In this document: one piece after another, positions 8,590 through 19,587 of the stretch
Layout of the letters: each line of letters opens with the position of its first letter
Position numbering within the stretch: the first letter of the stretch is position 1
Assembly (NCBI GenBank): GCA_013112555.1
Contig: JABFGK010000001.1
Span: 2,392,581-2,456,580 of the forward strand
Source: Planctomycetota bacterium
GTDB lineage: Bacteria > Planctomycetota > Phycisphaerae > Phycisphaerales > UBA5793
Direction of reading: 5' to 3'
DNA length: 64,000 nt
Notes under the pieces: generated by a model
Database searches by the model: none
Told to the model about the DNA's origin: nothing
What the model saw: the letters and a program-made list of their open reading frames with translations, nothing else
Program-made: the position numbers and the translations under genes

Positions 8590-11500
8590 ATGTTCAACCG
8601 ATCTGCGGTCAGGCACTATCCGGGACGCTTGTTGCGTCGAATCCTGCCTTTTGACGAGCCACTCCATCGCCTGCTGTCGCACGCTCGATGCAGCATTCCG
8701 TGCGTCGTCAGTGCACTGGTGCTTCTTGCCGGTGTGAGCGATCACGGATCACGGTGCCTTTTGGCACAGGAGGAGGCTGTCTCAACGGCACTGCCGACTG
8801 CGAGGGAGACTCAGGAGCCTCCCTCCGACCAACTTCAGCAGGAGGAGACGACAGCACGCCTGCTCCAGCTTCTCGAACGACGCCCGCTCCACGAGCAGGC
8901 CTTTGACGGCGTCGTCACCTACTACGTCGAGCGGCAGCGACTCAATCAACTCATCGAATCCTATGAGCAGCGAGTGGCTTCCTTGGAGGACAATGTTGCC
9001 TCCAGCATCATCCTGGCACGACTGTATCTTCGTGTTAATCGCCCTGACGAGGCAGTGGCTACGGTTGACGGGATCGCAACGCTGCCTGAGTCACTTGGGA
9101 TCCGCCAATCTGATTACCTTGTCTTCAAGTCACAGGTGTACCAGGCTGCCCAGGATAACGCTGCCGCCTTGGAGATGCTGTCCCAGGCCCGTGATGACAC
9201 ACTGCCGATTGCCGATCAGTTTCGAGTGGTCGAGGCTCTGGCAGATTATCACTTACAGCTGAATCAGCCGTCTGAGGGCGCTGAGGCACTCATCGAGTTT
9301 GCTCAGGCCTATCCTCGTGAGTACCTCCATCGCAAGCGGGTTGCTGATGCGCTTGCCCGGCGTGGGCTGCACGAGCAGGCAGTGGAGCAGTACGAGGAGA
9401 CGCTGTCGCTGGTTGAATCACAGGCTGACCGTCGTTGCGAGATTCTCCGTCTCATGGGACGATCACTTGAGGAACTGGGTCGTGGGGCTGAGGCAATTGA
9501 GGCCTATTCGGAGGCTGTCGGGCTGGTAGCGGCCGATCACTGGCTGCAGACCGAACTGCAACAGCGGATCGTCAGTCTCTACCGAGCCGAGGCTCGCCTT
9601 GATGACCTGGTTGCGTATTGCCGAGCACAGTTGGCTCGCGCCCCCGAGCAAACGTCAACTCGCGTGTTGCTTGCAGACGTTCTGACCTCGATGGGGCAGA
9701 CAGACGAGGCAGCGGAGGTCTTCGAGGAGGCCGTCCTGCTCATGCCGGACGATCTGACGCTCAGCGAGCGGCGCATTCGGTTTCTCGATCGCATCGGTGA
9801 GGTCGAGTCGGCCGGAGACGAGTATGAGCGGATTCTGGCCCGGTACCCGGACGACACGGAACTCTACATTGCCTACGGCCAGTTCCTGGCAGGCAACGAG
9901 CAGGTGGAGGCAGCGGGGAACCAGTGGCGGTATGTCCTGCAATCGAAACTTGAGTCGGTGTCGGTGGCTCGACGGCTGGCCCTGCTCTTTGAGGCGTATG
10001 GGCTGGTTGATGATGCCGTTGAATGTCATGAACGCTGTATCGAACTCGCACCGAATCGTGCTGATGCGTATGTTGCTCTGAGCACGCTGCAACGCCGGCA
10101 GGATGAGCCGGAAGCCAGTATTGCAACTCTTGAGCGCGCAGCAATTGCAGCCGGTGACGACCCGGACTTCCTCCATGCACTGAGCCGTGAATGGGTCAAC
10201 GCAGGCCAACCGGATCGGGCGCTGGAGGCAATTGAGGCAGCCTGCCGGGTGGCCCCCACCCAGATTCGCTACCTGACAGCACAGGCTGACTTACTTGCAT
10301 CGATGGGCCGGACTGATGCATCACTCGATTCGCAGCGAAGCGCCATCGCGCTGGCTCGCACACCCGCCCAGAAAGCCCAGCTGATCAAGGCCCTGGCCAG
10401 CCGGTACGCCTCACTTGGGCGACTGGAGCAACTCAGCGCTTCAGAGCAGGCAGCCCTGTCCGCACCGTATGGGCCCGAGCATCTAGACTCGCTGCTCATT
10501 CTGGCTCGCGTGTCAGATCTGCAGCGCGATCTGCAAGCAACCGTGGGCTGGCTTGAGGCGATTCGCACCGTCGAGCCGCTTCACGAGGAAGCCTGCACCC
10601 AGTTGGCTCGGCTTCACGCCTCCCTCGGCCAGCTTGATGAAGCGACTCAGATCTACACCATGCTGATGGAGGCCTACCCAGCCCGAATGCGGCAGTATTA
10701 CAAGGCTGTCGCCGATATGCGGCTGCGCTTCTCCGATACCCTGGGAGCCGTCGAGGCACTTGAGGATCTGGCACGGCGTTCGCCTGACAATGTGGGAACG
10801 CTCCAGGCCGTGGCTGAGCAACTGGCCAGGATGAATGAGCCTGAACTCGCTGCCGGCTATTACACCCAGTGCTTGCAACTCCAACCGGCGCGTCATGATG
10901 TTCGACTGAAGTTGGGGCAAGCTCTTGTCAAGATTGGTCGGCTCGAGGACGCCCTGAAAGCGTTTCGAGCAGCGGCCTTGCAGAACAGCGACCGGGAGAC
11001 AGCGGCCGATGCACTCAACAAGATGCGCGAAGTATCCATGCAACTTGGTGTCCTGCACGTTGTGCTCGACGAGTGGCAGGAGCAGGTCAACGCTGACCCG
11101 AGCAACACCGTCGTGGCAGGCACCCTCGCCTATGCACTGATCCGAGAGTACGAATACACACGAGCCGGCGATTTACTCGATCAGATACTTCGGCAGAACC
11201 CGGACGATGTTGAAATCCTACTTGTTCGCGCTGAACTGCAGCGGCGAATGGCCCGCTTTGATGAATCGCTGGACACCTATCGACGAGCACTGCGTCTCCC
11301 GAATGTCGATCGCGACTATGTACTCGGCGAGATGGGCAAGGCATGCTTTGAGGCCGGGCGACTTGATCAGGCACGACAATACTGGTGCCAGATACAACAT
11401 CGCATGTATGCCGGGACTTTGCTCAAGAACAACGCACTGTACGATGATGCGATTGAAGTGTTCCGCGAAGGCATACGACTCAAGCCGGATGATCTGGCAT

Positions 11501-14500
11501 TGCACCGCAACCTGATTCAGACGCTGCAGGCTGCAGGACGTGAGGATGAGGCCCTTGAGGCAGCCGAGTATCTGCTCGACATCGTGCCAGAAAACATCAT
11601 GAGCATCCAACAGTTGTGCGAGGCATATTTAAAGCGAGGAGATCGTGAGAATGCTGCCCGCGTTGCTGCCCGGCTGTTCAGCCCGTCACTGATCGAGGAG
11701 CAAAGCACATCAGCCGCATCCTCATCATCATCACGCTATCGTGGAGCCTACGGGGCACTCATGTCCTCGCTGTACTCTTCATACGGGTATGGCGCGGGCT
11801 ATGGCAGCGGTTCATCACAGACGAACCTCGAGCGGGCGATCTCCTTTTACCAGGAGAGTGGACTGCTGGCCGAGTTGGAAGCCGTACTCACTCAGCAGAT
11901 TGAGTTGCAGCCCGACAACGCCGTTTTGAAGCTCAGTGCGGTCTCCCTCTTCTCAGAGGCGTTTGGCAAGCCGGAGTACGCCCTCCAACTCCTTTCCGAT
12001 CTTGAGGATGATGAGTTCCCCCCAGAGTACCAGCAATGGCTCGGGCAATCGAGTCAGCGCGATCACATGCGCATGCGCCGGTACACCCTGCTCTCGATGA
12101 AGCCCGCACTGCGGGAAGCACGCCTGGCAGAACTGGAGGCAATTGAGCCGCGTGAACTCACACGACTCGGCCTGCTGGAAATGGCAGTGATTCGCCAATC
12201 GATGGGTGAGGAAGCACAAGCGATCTCACTGCTGGAGACTGCGGCAACACGCGAAGGGGCTGATGTCCTGGTTCTAAGTGGGCTGGTCGACATGCTTGTA
12301 CGGTCCGAAGAGTACGAGCGGGCAGGGCCATATGCAGATCAACTGGTCAAGAGCCTTGAGCAGGGCAAAGAGACACGCGAACAGGCCATGAGGCAGCGCG
12401 TTCGCCGTGACGTGGTTCGATCATTGCCGCTGCCACTACAGCGTCAGATGACGGAAGAGCTCATCTCGGCATTGGCAAGGCAGTATGCGCTTGGCAGTAT
12501 GATGGCCTCGAGCCTGACCGGCCAGATCAGCCCAATGGGATACCTCCAGGCACGCGTCAACCAGGCCACCATCCTGGCAGAACTCGGTGACATCAGCGGT
12601 GCCCGGGAGATTTGGGAGTCACTCGAGCCGCCTCACCCTGCCGATGTTGAGGGCTGGACGACCCTTGCGTCGATTGTCCAGGAGCACGAGCAGGATGATC
12701 TTGCCTACGGCTACTTCGAGCGAGCGCTCAACGCAAGTAGCCTCATGGCAGGCGATCCGTTACTTCGTCAGCTCTTTGGCGAGTCACTCAGTGCGATGGG
12801 CTATGACGACAGTGAGTCCATCGATCCGACCTTCAATCGAATCGTATCCTTGTTCAATACCCGCGATCGACTTCTCGACCTGTACGACTTCCTCCGTGAT
12901 TCAGGACAGCAGGTTCGCGCCAAGAGAGTGGCCGGGCAATACAACCTGAATGATCAACTCAGGGAGCGTTACATTGCTGAAAGGGACCGGGCCCGCAAGG
13001 AGTTCCTGGCGTCAGATGATGATCCTCTGACAGCGAGCATCCCCTACTTCGCCTCGGTCTGCAAGCTGGCTGAAATTCTCGATGCCGGTGGCGACTGGGA
13101 GTCTGCACTCACCTGCTATCAGGAATACCTGGATGACTTCCCGGATGAGCTCGGGCTCTTGACGACGATGAGTGAGATCGCCGAGACTGAGGACGACATT
13201 CCGCAGGCCATCTCCTGGGAGCGAAAGATCATCGAGGCACAGCGACGTCTCTCTCGACACTCACGACAGTGGTCGCAGCGGACGCTGAACCTTGTCCCAG
13301 GCATCCCGGCGCTGCTCGCTGGCAGCGGGGTCAGCGAGTGGGACTGGGACGATCGCTGGTCGTCGGCATCGTCGTACTCGTATTCACCATACTACTACGG
13401 CTATTCTCGACGGACGGGACTGGACCCGGCCAGCACCTGGATGCGGCTGGCCCAGTTGTACCTCGTCGAAGACAATACGCCTGCTGCCGCTGATGCATTG
13501 CAACATGCCGTCGAGAACGCCGCAACCGGCAATACACGATCGTATTCAAACGTTCTTGAGTTCATTCAGGAACGGCAGTTGACCGGCGACATGCTCTCGG
13601 TCATCCGAACCCTTGCGGTTAACGCCCCGAACAACGAAACCATCCAACTCGCATTTGCAGAATCGCTCGAGGCCAATGACCGGGCTGAAGTAGCCGTGCA
13701 AGTCTATGAGCGGATGCTCCGGCGCGGCGTCTCTGACATCGCGACCTTGACCCAGATCCGCAACCGGCTCACCGCACACGGCGCCGATAGTTCCGCTGAG
13801 CAGCAAACGGTTGCCGACCTGGCCGATGAACTGGCTTCCGATCCCGATAACATCGGCAAGAAACTTCGGTACGCCAAGGCCTTGTACTACTCACTCGATC
13901 TTGAACAGGCCCTCCCTGTTCTCACAGAACTGATCGACACTGCCCCACATCTCGATGAGGCGCGCAGCCTGCTCATCGAAATCTACACAATTCAAAACGA
14001 CCGAGCGCAACTGATCGCTGCGCTGCGTGACGGCATCACCCGCACGACGGACCAGGAAGCCAGACAGGTGATTCGTCGTCGTCTGATGAATGAGTTGATC
14101 CTTGACGGCCGCATTGATGATGCGATCGAGGAAGTGCAGCAGCTCGGCGTCCCGGATCAACCGCAATCCTACCGACAAGCCGGTATCCTGCTCGAGTACT
14201 TCGGCCATCACGACAAGGCCATTGAGCAATTTGCCATGTATGACCGCAGCAGTCCCTCATCGTCGTCACGCTGGGGCGCTGCGGACAGCGGGTCGTCCAT
14301 GTCGGCACTCATTCACGCGCTGGAGGGCCGGCCGGAGGAAGCGGCCACACAGATTCTCGAAGCAGTCGATGAACTGATCGGCCAGCAGAACCAGTATGGC
14401 GGTGTCTACAGCTACTTCGATAGCGACATGGATTACTTTGAAGGCTTCACTTCGATCTTCATGCTGTACCCGGACATCGTCTCACACATTCAATCAACAC

Positions 14501-17500
14501 TCGAAGCCCGTTACGAGCAGGACCCGAGGAATGCCACGGCGACGAGGCTGCTCATCATGTTTTATAGCAGCATCGGCCGGGCTGATCTGGGCGAGGAACT
14601 GATCGACCGTCTCGTCGAACAAGGGCTCGGGGATCAGACACTGATCACGCGCGTGATCTCTCGTGAACTGGCACGACAGAACTTCGAACGCGCCATCGAA
14701 CTGACCGAGTCGTTTATCGAGCAACAGCCCAAGCCGAAACTGCCACCCGGCATGCCTGAGGAGTACGCCGGACAGATGCTGCTCATGGCCCCCCGCAACT
14801 ACATGTTATGCCTGCTCGGGGACATTTATATATCGATGGACGACACTGACAAGGCATTTGAATGCTTTGCTCAAATACTCAACGACAAGGTGGAGGCGAC
14901 CCGCGAGTTCTATGCAACGCTCTGCCTGACGCACAATCGAGGAGATGAAGCCCGAGCGATGATCGATGAGTTGCTGGCAGAGCAGGACGTGAAATCACCA
15001 CTCCTTCTGCAGCTTCGTACTATGATTGCATTGGCCGACGGCAACGCTGAGGCCGGCTACGAATACCTGGTGCAGTCCTGTCCTGAGGGGATGGATGACA
15101 GTGGTGAGTATGACATGTACTCATCCGGCGAGGGAGGGCTGGCGCAACTCCTCAGCCTGGCTCGACTCGGTGGCCTTGAGGAGCGGGCACTCACCCTGAT
15201 CCGCTCTCGACTTGAGGCAAACCCGCACGACTGGACTTTGTACAACCTCCTGTTGCAGCATCACCTTTCGGACGGCGACATGGAATCGGCACTTGCCATC
15301 CTCGAACAGGCGGAGGGCGTCAAGTCTCTTCGGACACAGGCCCGAGAGACTCGCTTCGACATGACTGCCCGGTTCCTCTCCGCTGACGAACTCAAGGAGC
15401 AGTACGAGCAACTCCTGCAGATGAAGGACCGACAGGTCGACGACAGCGGCGGCACAACGATGTACGGCGGCTGGTCGTCCGACGAGGGCTCGTCAGTCAG
15501 AGATGAACTTGCTGATCTTGAGTGGGACGCCGGGAATCGCGCCCGGGCCGTTATGCTCTGGACCACGCGAATGAACCCACAGGAGGCGTACACCCACTAC
15601 AAGGTAGCGACCGAATATCTCAGCAGAGGGGCCTACAACGATGCAAAGGCTGAGTTTGAGCGAGCAATCGAACTCGACCCTGAGCACTCATCCTCGCTCC
15701 GTGCACTGGCACAGATGGCGTTTGATGAGGGGGACATGATTGCAACACTCGACTATCTGGTCACCTATGCGCGGTGCGAACAGCAATCCGAACTCGAGGA
15801 TGATGGTTACAGCTGGTACTACAGTCGTCAGTACCGCGATCTGCTCGGCCAGCGAGGTGACGATGTTAATTACTGGGCTGCATGCCTGAAGGATGATCCC
15901 GCCGTCGCCCAGGTGATCGCAGACGCAGACCCCGAGCACGCCGTGGAGATTCGGACCACATTGGCGTTACTGTCCGGCGATTGGGAGGAACTCGCAACGA
16001 TACTGCCGGCCCAGTTGGACGCCAGACCATATGACCCGTATCTGTGGAATCTGTGGGCGTCGATTCTGGAGCGTCAGGGTGACTGGGAACAGGCAGCGCA
16101 GGCCAATGAGATGGTCAAGCGTCTCGTCAAGACGTCAATCCCGCAACACCGCGAGCAGCTGCAGCTAATCCTGGCAGGTGCACAGGTGCGCGAGGCATCC
16201 GGCGGGACGAAGGGTGCAGGACCGGGGTCCGGCCTCAGTTCAGGTTCTGGCAGCGGCGGTATTGCAGGATATTCCTCATTCGGCAGCCGTTATGGGTGGG
16301 GTGACGTTGACGACCGAACGACTCGACTCGCGTCGCTGTACATGCGCCTGGGTGAAATGGAGAAGGCGGAACGATTGTACCTCGCCTCTGACTCATCACT
16401 GGAGGGCATGATCACCACACTTGCAGGCTTCCTCTGGGAAAGAGGGGCCAGACAGCGGGCACTCGATCTCATGCACCTCGCTGCACTGCTCGATCAGGAC
16501 GGTTCCAACCTGCAGCGCTACGCCGGCATGCTGGCTCGTGATGGTCAGACCGACCAGGCGGTCGATCTCCTGGTGCGTGCATACTGCTGGGAATCAAATG
16601 CGTCTGACAGCCTCGGCGGGATGATCCGCTATGCCTCAATCGGTGCATCAGGGAATGAGGACTTTGAGGAGTACGACGAGCGATCCACTTCTCGATCGCT
16701 GTACCAGATCCTCAGAATGACTGACTCGTTCGACACAGTACTGGCAGACCTCGAAGCACAGAGTCGCGTTGAACCGTACAACCGGAGGCTCTCCAAACTG
16801 ATTCTCAGCCTGCGACTCAAAGGCAACCAGTGGGAGCAGGCATATGACGCACTCGAGGCGAACGCGAAGGCCGATCCGACCGATGCCGCGGCTCGACTCG
16901 AGCTGTTGCATGCTGCACTTCAACTGGAACGGTGGGACGAGGCGCTGCAGGTCATCGAGGAACTCGACGACCTGCTCGCCCAGGACAACTCAACTGCTCT
17001 CATCGGAAGCCGTGCATTCGTCTCTCTGATGCAGGGCAAGCCCGAGGCCGCCGTCGAAGCGCTTCAACCGCTTCTGATGGAGCATGGCGAGTACCCGGAT
17101 GTCGACGTCTCCCAGATACTCATGGCAACGTATGCCGCAGCACGCGACTATGATTCGTTCAGGACAATCCTCGAAGCCACACTGAATCTACCAATTGGCG
17201 ACAACAACACATCTGTTGAGGACTGTCGCAGCATCCTGTTCAACATGCATCTCAATGAGGGACGTTTCGACGATGCCGCCGACATTGCGTTTTATGAGTA
17301 TTGGAGGCAGGACTGTGTCCTTGACGGCTCAACACAGTGGTACCGGGCCCTCCGCTCACTGCTCCTCCGATGCCGAGATGCCGGCCAATCACTCGATGCG
17401 TCTCGCAGGACTGCTGAGGATGCAGCACTCATCCGGCTGCTTCTTGAAGGTACTGACGTCGGGATTGAAGCATTTCGCAAGCACGTTGCTTCCCACCCGA

Positions 17501-19587
17501 ATTCGGTCGACGCTCGCCGTGGTCTGCTGCTGGCGTATCTGGCCGCCGGGCGGCTCGATGAGGCGTGTACTGCCAACAGCGATTTGCTTGAGGCGCTCTC
17601 GCCTCGTCGGCCCGAAGTCTGGGTCATGCCGGAGAAGGTAGCATTTGCTGCGTGGTCCGCAGCGCTCTCTCACATGATGTACCGATCCGAGACAAGTGCG
17701 ACCGAGGTCCTCGAGGACGGCATGTATGGCGGAACGGTTTCGAGCATGTTGTACTATCTGGATGTCATGAACGAGATACCTGTTCGATATGAGATGCTGT
17801 ACCTGCCTTATCTCAACAGCCAGCGTATTCTCGCTGCCCGCTGCAACCGGAAGACGCTGCTTGAGCAGACGCTCAAAAAGCAGGCCACTCTTGAGGAGTT
17901 TCTGAGCACGAGCAGCTGGGAATATGATGAGGCATCCTCATTCGGCATTCAAGATGCTGATTATGACCAGGTATTCGGCGAGGACTGGAACCGGGAGTTC
18001 AAGGATGATCTGAGAGAGCGCATGTCATACGACGCGCTGATCACCTACGCCGAGACACTCGGCCCACGAGTCTCGGACGCACTCTGGGTGAAACTTGCCG
18101 AGGCCTATGCCGTCAGCGGCAACGAGCAGGCTGCCATGAGATGGCGAACGGCTCACAGCCGGGCCATGATGGCCTACCATCGCACGGCGTCGAGTCCTGA
18201 TGTCACGGGTGGCGAGGGTGACTCCTACTCGTGGCGATGGTCCTCGTACCTCAGCCGGCGAAGTCAGGATGATGCAGCCCGGATCCGGTCCGGCCTGCGC
18301 GCCGACATCACGCGAGAGTCAATGGAGCCGTTCAAACCGGAGCAGAACCGCTCTGAGAACCTGCCATCCATGGAGTCACTGAGCGGTTTGGCGATGGTCG
18401 ATGATGAGGTACGCACGGAACTGCTCGCGTGGGCAGACACTGTTGGCCCCGGCTGGGGCGGTACCGAAATCTTCCAATTACTGTGCGAGTACTTCGAGGC
18501 GACCGATCAGCCGAGTCGCATTCTTGCGTTGTACGATCAAGTCTACGAGGAAGCCGAGCTGCCACGGTCCGCTCAACTTGCCGTCTTTGTACGAGCCGCA
18601 GTGCAGGCCAAGCGGTTCGAGCGAATCGACCGGTTGCTCGATACCATTGTCGAAATGAGTTCGATGCACCGGAAGGAAGCGGACCTGTTGCGTCTCATGG
18701 TGCTCCGACACACCGGCAAGCACGATCAGGCCGCTGAACTCGAGCGTCGATTCATCGCGTCGAGCGTACCGAAGATGTACAACCCGGCCCCAGCCCCCGA
18801 GTTCCTGCTCTGCGAGCACAACTACGTCGCCAACGTAGACCCGAATCAACACCTGGGCGACGATTCGCCATACGCGATTCGGATCTATGACTACTGGTCC
18901 AGCGATCAGCCGATCCTCGGAGGCACGACATCCGCCCAGCAACTGGCTCGTTGGCTTGATGTTCGTCTGGACTCGCGCAGCTTCATCGACGCTGCTGTCA
19001 GCCTGTCAGAACTCAGAGAGGGATATGAGCAGCACGGGCTGTATGAGTATGCCCTTCCTATCATTGCACTTGAGTTGGAACAGGTAGCCACCGTTCGTGA
19101 CCGAGTGGAACTGATGATGAAGCGCAGCACCCTTTTGGCACTGACCGGAGACACTGCGGCTGCCCGCTCATTCGCAGCCGAGACCGAATCCATCATCCGA
19201 CAGCAGATGAGTGCTTCACTCAATCCGCTGGCATGGACGCCGCTGCTTTACAGCCTATACCGCTCCGAGGCCTTTGGACCGGACAATGAGGCTGCACTGG
19301 CTGTGGTGCGGGATTTACATGCAAACGATCCTACTTTTGATCAAGCCGGCCTCCTCGCGTTTGATTGCCTGTATGATCTGGGCAGGTACGATGATGCGTG
19401 GGCTGAGATCAGGCACCCGCTGGACTATGTATGCCTTTCGAGCATGCCGAATCCGCAGATCTACCGGCTTGGCCTGGCAGCGCAACAGGCCGGCGACCAG
19501 AAAGCGAGCGAGCGATTGCTCCGACTGGCACTCTGGCGGGCTCCCACCCACGCGCTGGCATCACAGGCCCGGGAGGTATTGAAATGA
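8590..19587 (+). CDS. Giant exported tetratricopeptide-repeat protein (3665 residues)
   Basis: The frame is open from 8497, but ATG 8590 has GGAG seven bases upstream (8579-8582) and is preferred. After a long basic N-region comes a hydrophobic segment (IPCVVSALVLLAGV, about residues 38-51), then LLAQEE, consistent with export. The rest is almost entirely helical TPR units, with repeated patterns such as EAVEQYEETLSL, AIELDPEH, and A-x-x-Y/W-P. The array is broken by Ser/Tyr/Gly-rich inserts (around 11.7 kb SRYRGAYGALMSSLYSSYGY; around 13.35 kb SSYSYSPYYYGYS; around 16.2 kb GSGLSSGSGSGG). Its stop overlaps the next ATG (ATGA at 19584), so it is translationally coupled to the Bat-like operon. 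Inference: a very large periplasmic protein-interaction scaffold. No enzymatic domain seen. Alternative: a short soluble TPR family member that expanded by internal duplication. Confidence 0.88.
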   Translation: MFNRSAVRHYPGRLLRRILPFDEPLHRLLSHARCSIPCVVSALVLLAGVSDHGSRCLLAQEEAVSTALPTARETQEPPSDQLQQEETTARLLQLLERRPLHEQAFDGVVTYYVERQRLNQLIESYEQRVASLEDNVASSIILARLYLRVNRPDEAVATVDGIATLPESLGIRQSDYLVFKSQVYQAAQDNAAALEMLSQARDDTLPIADQFRVVEALADYHLQLNQPSEGAEALIEFAQAYPREYLHRKRVADALARRGLHEQAVEQYEETLSLVESQADRRCEILRLMGRSLEELGRGAEAIEAYSEAVGLVAADHWLQTELQQRIVSLYRAEARLDDLVAYCRAQLARAPEQTSTRVLLADVLTSMGQTDEAAEVFEEAVLLMPDDLTLSERRIRFLDRIGEVESAGDEYERILARYPDDTELYIAYGQFLAGNEQVEAAGNQWRYVLQSKLESVSVARRLALLFEAYGLVDDAVECHERCIELAPNRADAYVALSTLQRRQDEPEASIATLERAAIAAGDDPDFLHALSREWVNAGQPDRALEAIEAACRVAPTQIRYLTAQADLLASMGRTDASLDSQRSAIALARTPAQKAQLIKALASRYASLGRLEQLSASEQAALSAPYGPEHLDSLLILARVSDLQRDLQATVGWLEAIRTVEPLHEEACTQLARLHASLGQLDEATQIYTMLMEAYPARMRQYYKAVADMRLRFSDTLGAVEALEDLARRSPDNVGTLQAVAEQLARMNEPELAAGYYTQCLQLQPARHDVRLKLGQALVKIGRLEDALKAFRAAALQNSDRETAADALNKMREVSMQLGVLHVVLDEWQEQVNADPSNTVVAGTLAYALIREYEYTRAGDLLDQILRQNPDDVEILLVRAELQRRMARFDESLDTYRRALRLPNVDRDYVLGEMGKACFEAGRLDQARQYWCQIQHRMYAGTLLKNNALYDDAIEVFREGIRLKPDDLALHRNLIQTLQAAGREDEALEAAEYLLDIVPENIMSIQQLCEAYLKRGDRENAARVAARLFSPSLIEEQSTSAASSSSSRYRGAYGALMSSLYSSYGYGAGYGSGSSQTNLERAISFYQESGLLAELEAVLTQQIELQPDNAVLKLSAVSLFSEAFGKPEYALQLLSDLEDDEFPPEYQQWLGQSSQRDHMRMRRYTLLSMKPALREARLAELEAIEPRELTRLGLLEMAVIRQSMGEEAQAISLLETAATREGADVLVLSGLVDMLVRSEEYERAGPYADQLVKSLEQGKETREQAMRQRVRRDVVRSLPLPLQRQMTEELISALARQYALGSMMASSLTGQISPMGYLQARVNQATILAELGDISGAREIWESLEPPHPADVEGWTTLASIVQEHEQDDLAYGYFERALNASSLMAGDPLLRQLFGESLSAMGYDDSESIDPTFNRIVSLFNTRDRLLDLYDFLRDSGQQVRAKRVAGQYNLNDQLRERYIAERDRARKEFLASDDDPLTASIPYFASVCKLAEILDAGGDWESALTCYQEYLDDFPDELGLLTTMSEIAETEDDIPQAISWERKIIEAQRRLSRHSRQWSQRTLNLVPGIPALLAGSGVSEWDWDDRWSSASSYSYSPYYYGYSRRTGLDPASTWMRLAQLYLVEDNTPAAADALQHAVENAATGNTRSYSNVLEFIQERQLTGDMLSVIRTLAVNAPNNETIQLAFAESLEANDRAEVAVQVYERMLRRGVSDIATLTQIRNRLTAHGADSSAEQQTVADLADELASDPDNIGKKLRYAKALYYSLDLEQALPVLTELIDTAPHLDEARSLLIEIYTIQNDRAQLIAALRDGITRTTDQEARQVIRRRLMNELILDGRIDDAIEEVQQLGVPDQPQSYRQAGILLEYFGHHDKAIEQFAMYDRSSPSSSSRWGAADSGSSMSALIHALEGRPEEAATQILEAVDELIGQQNQYGGVYSYFDSDMDYFEGFTSIFMLYPDIVSHIQSTLEARYEQDPRNATATRLLIMFYSSIGRADLGEELIDRLVEQGLGDQTLITRVISRELARQNFERAIELTESFIEQQPKPKLPPGMPEEYAGQMLLMAPRNYMLCLLGDIYISMDDTDKAFECFAQILNDKVEATREFYATLCLTHNRGDEARAMIDELLAEQDVKSPLLLQLRTMIALADGNAEAGYEYLVQSCPEGMDDSGEYDMYSSGEGGLAQLLSLARLGGLEERALTLIRSRLEANPHDWTLYNLLLQHHLSDGDMESALAILEQAEGVKSLRTQARETRFDMTARFLSADELKEQYEQLLQMKDRQVDDSGGTTMYGGWSSDEGSSVRDELADLEWDAGNRARAVMLWTTRMNPQEAYTHYKVATEYLSRGAYNDAKAEFERAIELDPEHSSSLRALAQMAFDEGDMIATLDYLVTYARCEQQSELEDDGYSWYYSRQYRDLLGQRGDDVNYWAACLKDDPAVAQVIADADPEHAVEIRTTLALLSGDWEELATILPAQLDARPYDPYLWNLWASILERQGDWEQAAQANEMVKRLVKTSIPQHREQLQLILAGAQVREASGGTKGAGPGSGLSSGSGSGGIAGYSSFGSRYGWGDVDDRTTRLASLYMRLGEMEKAERLYLASDSSLEGMITTLAGFLWERGARQRALDLMHLAALLDQDGSNLQRYAGMLARDGQTDQAVDLLVRAYCWESNASDSLGGMIRYASIGASGNEDFEEYDERSTSRSLYQILRMTDSFDTVLADLEAQSRVEPYNRRLSKLILSLRLKGNQWEQAYDALEANAKADPTDAAARLELLHAALQLERWDEALQVIEELDDLLAQDNSTALIGSRAFVSLMQGKPEAAVEALQPLLMEHGEYPDVDVSQILMATYAAARDYDSFRTILEATLNLPIGDNNTSVEDCRSILFNMHLNEGRFDDAADIAFYEYWRQDCVLDGSTQWYRALRSLLLRCRDAGQSLDASRRTAEDAALIRLLLEGTDVGIEAFRKHVASHPNSVDARRGLLLAYLAAGRLDEACTANSDLLEALSPRRPEVWVMPEKVAFAAWSAALSHMMYRSETSATEVLEDGMYGGTVSSMLYYLDVMNEIPVRYEMLYLPYLNSQRILAARCNRKTLLEQTLKKQATLEEFLSTSSWEYDEASSFGIQDADYDQVFGEDWNREFKDDLRERMSYDALITYAETLGPRVSDALWVKLAEAYAVSGNEQAAMRWRTAHSRAMMAYHRTASSPDVTGGEGDSYSWRWSSYLSRRSQDDAARIRSGLRADITRESMEPFKPEQNRSENLPSMESLSGLAMVDDEVRTELLAWADTVGPGWGGTEIFQLLCEYFEATDQPSRILALYDQVYEEAELPRSAQLAVFVRAAVQAKRFERIDRLLDTIVEMSSMHRKEADLLRLMVLRHTGKHDQAAELERRFIASSVPKMYNPAPAPEFLLCEHNYVANVDPNQHLGDDSPYAIRIYDYWSSDQPILGGTTSAQQLARWLDVRLDSRSFIDAAVSLSELREGYEQHGLYEYALPIIALELEQVATVRDRVELMMKRSTLLALTGDTAAARSFAAETESIIRQQMSASLNPLAWTPLLYSLYRSEAFGPDNEAALAVVRDLHANDPTFDQAGLLAFDCLYDLGRYDDAWAEIRHPLDYVCLSSMPNPQIYRLGLAAQQAGDQKASERLLRLALWRAPTHALASQAREVLK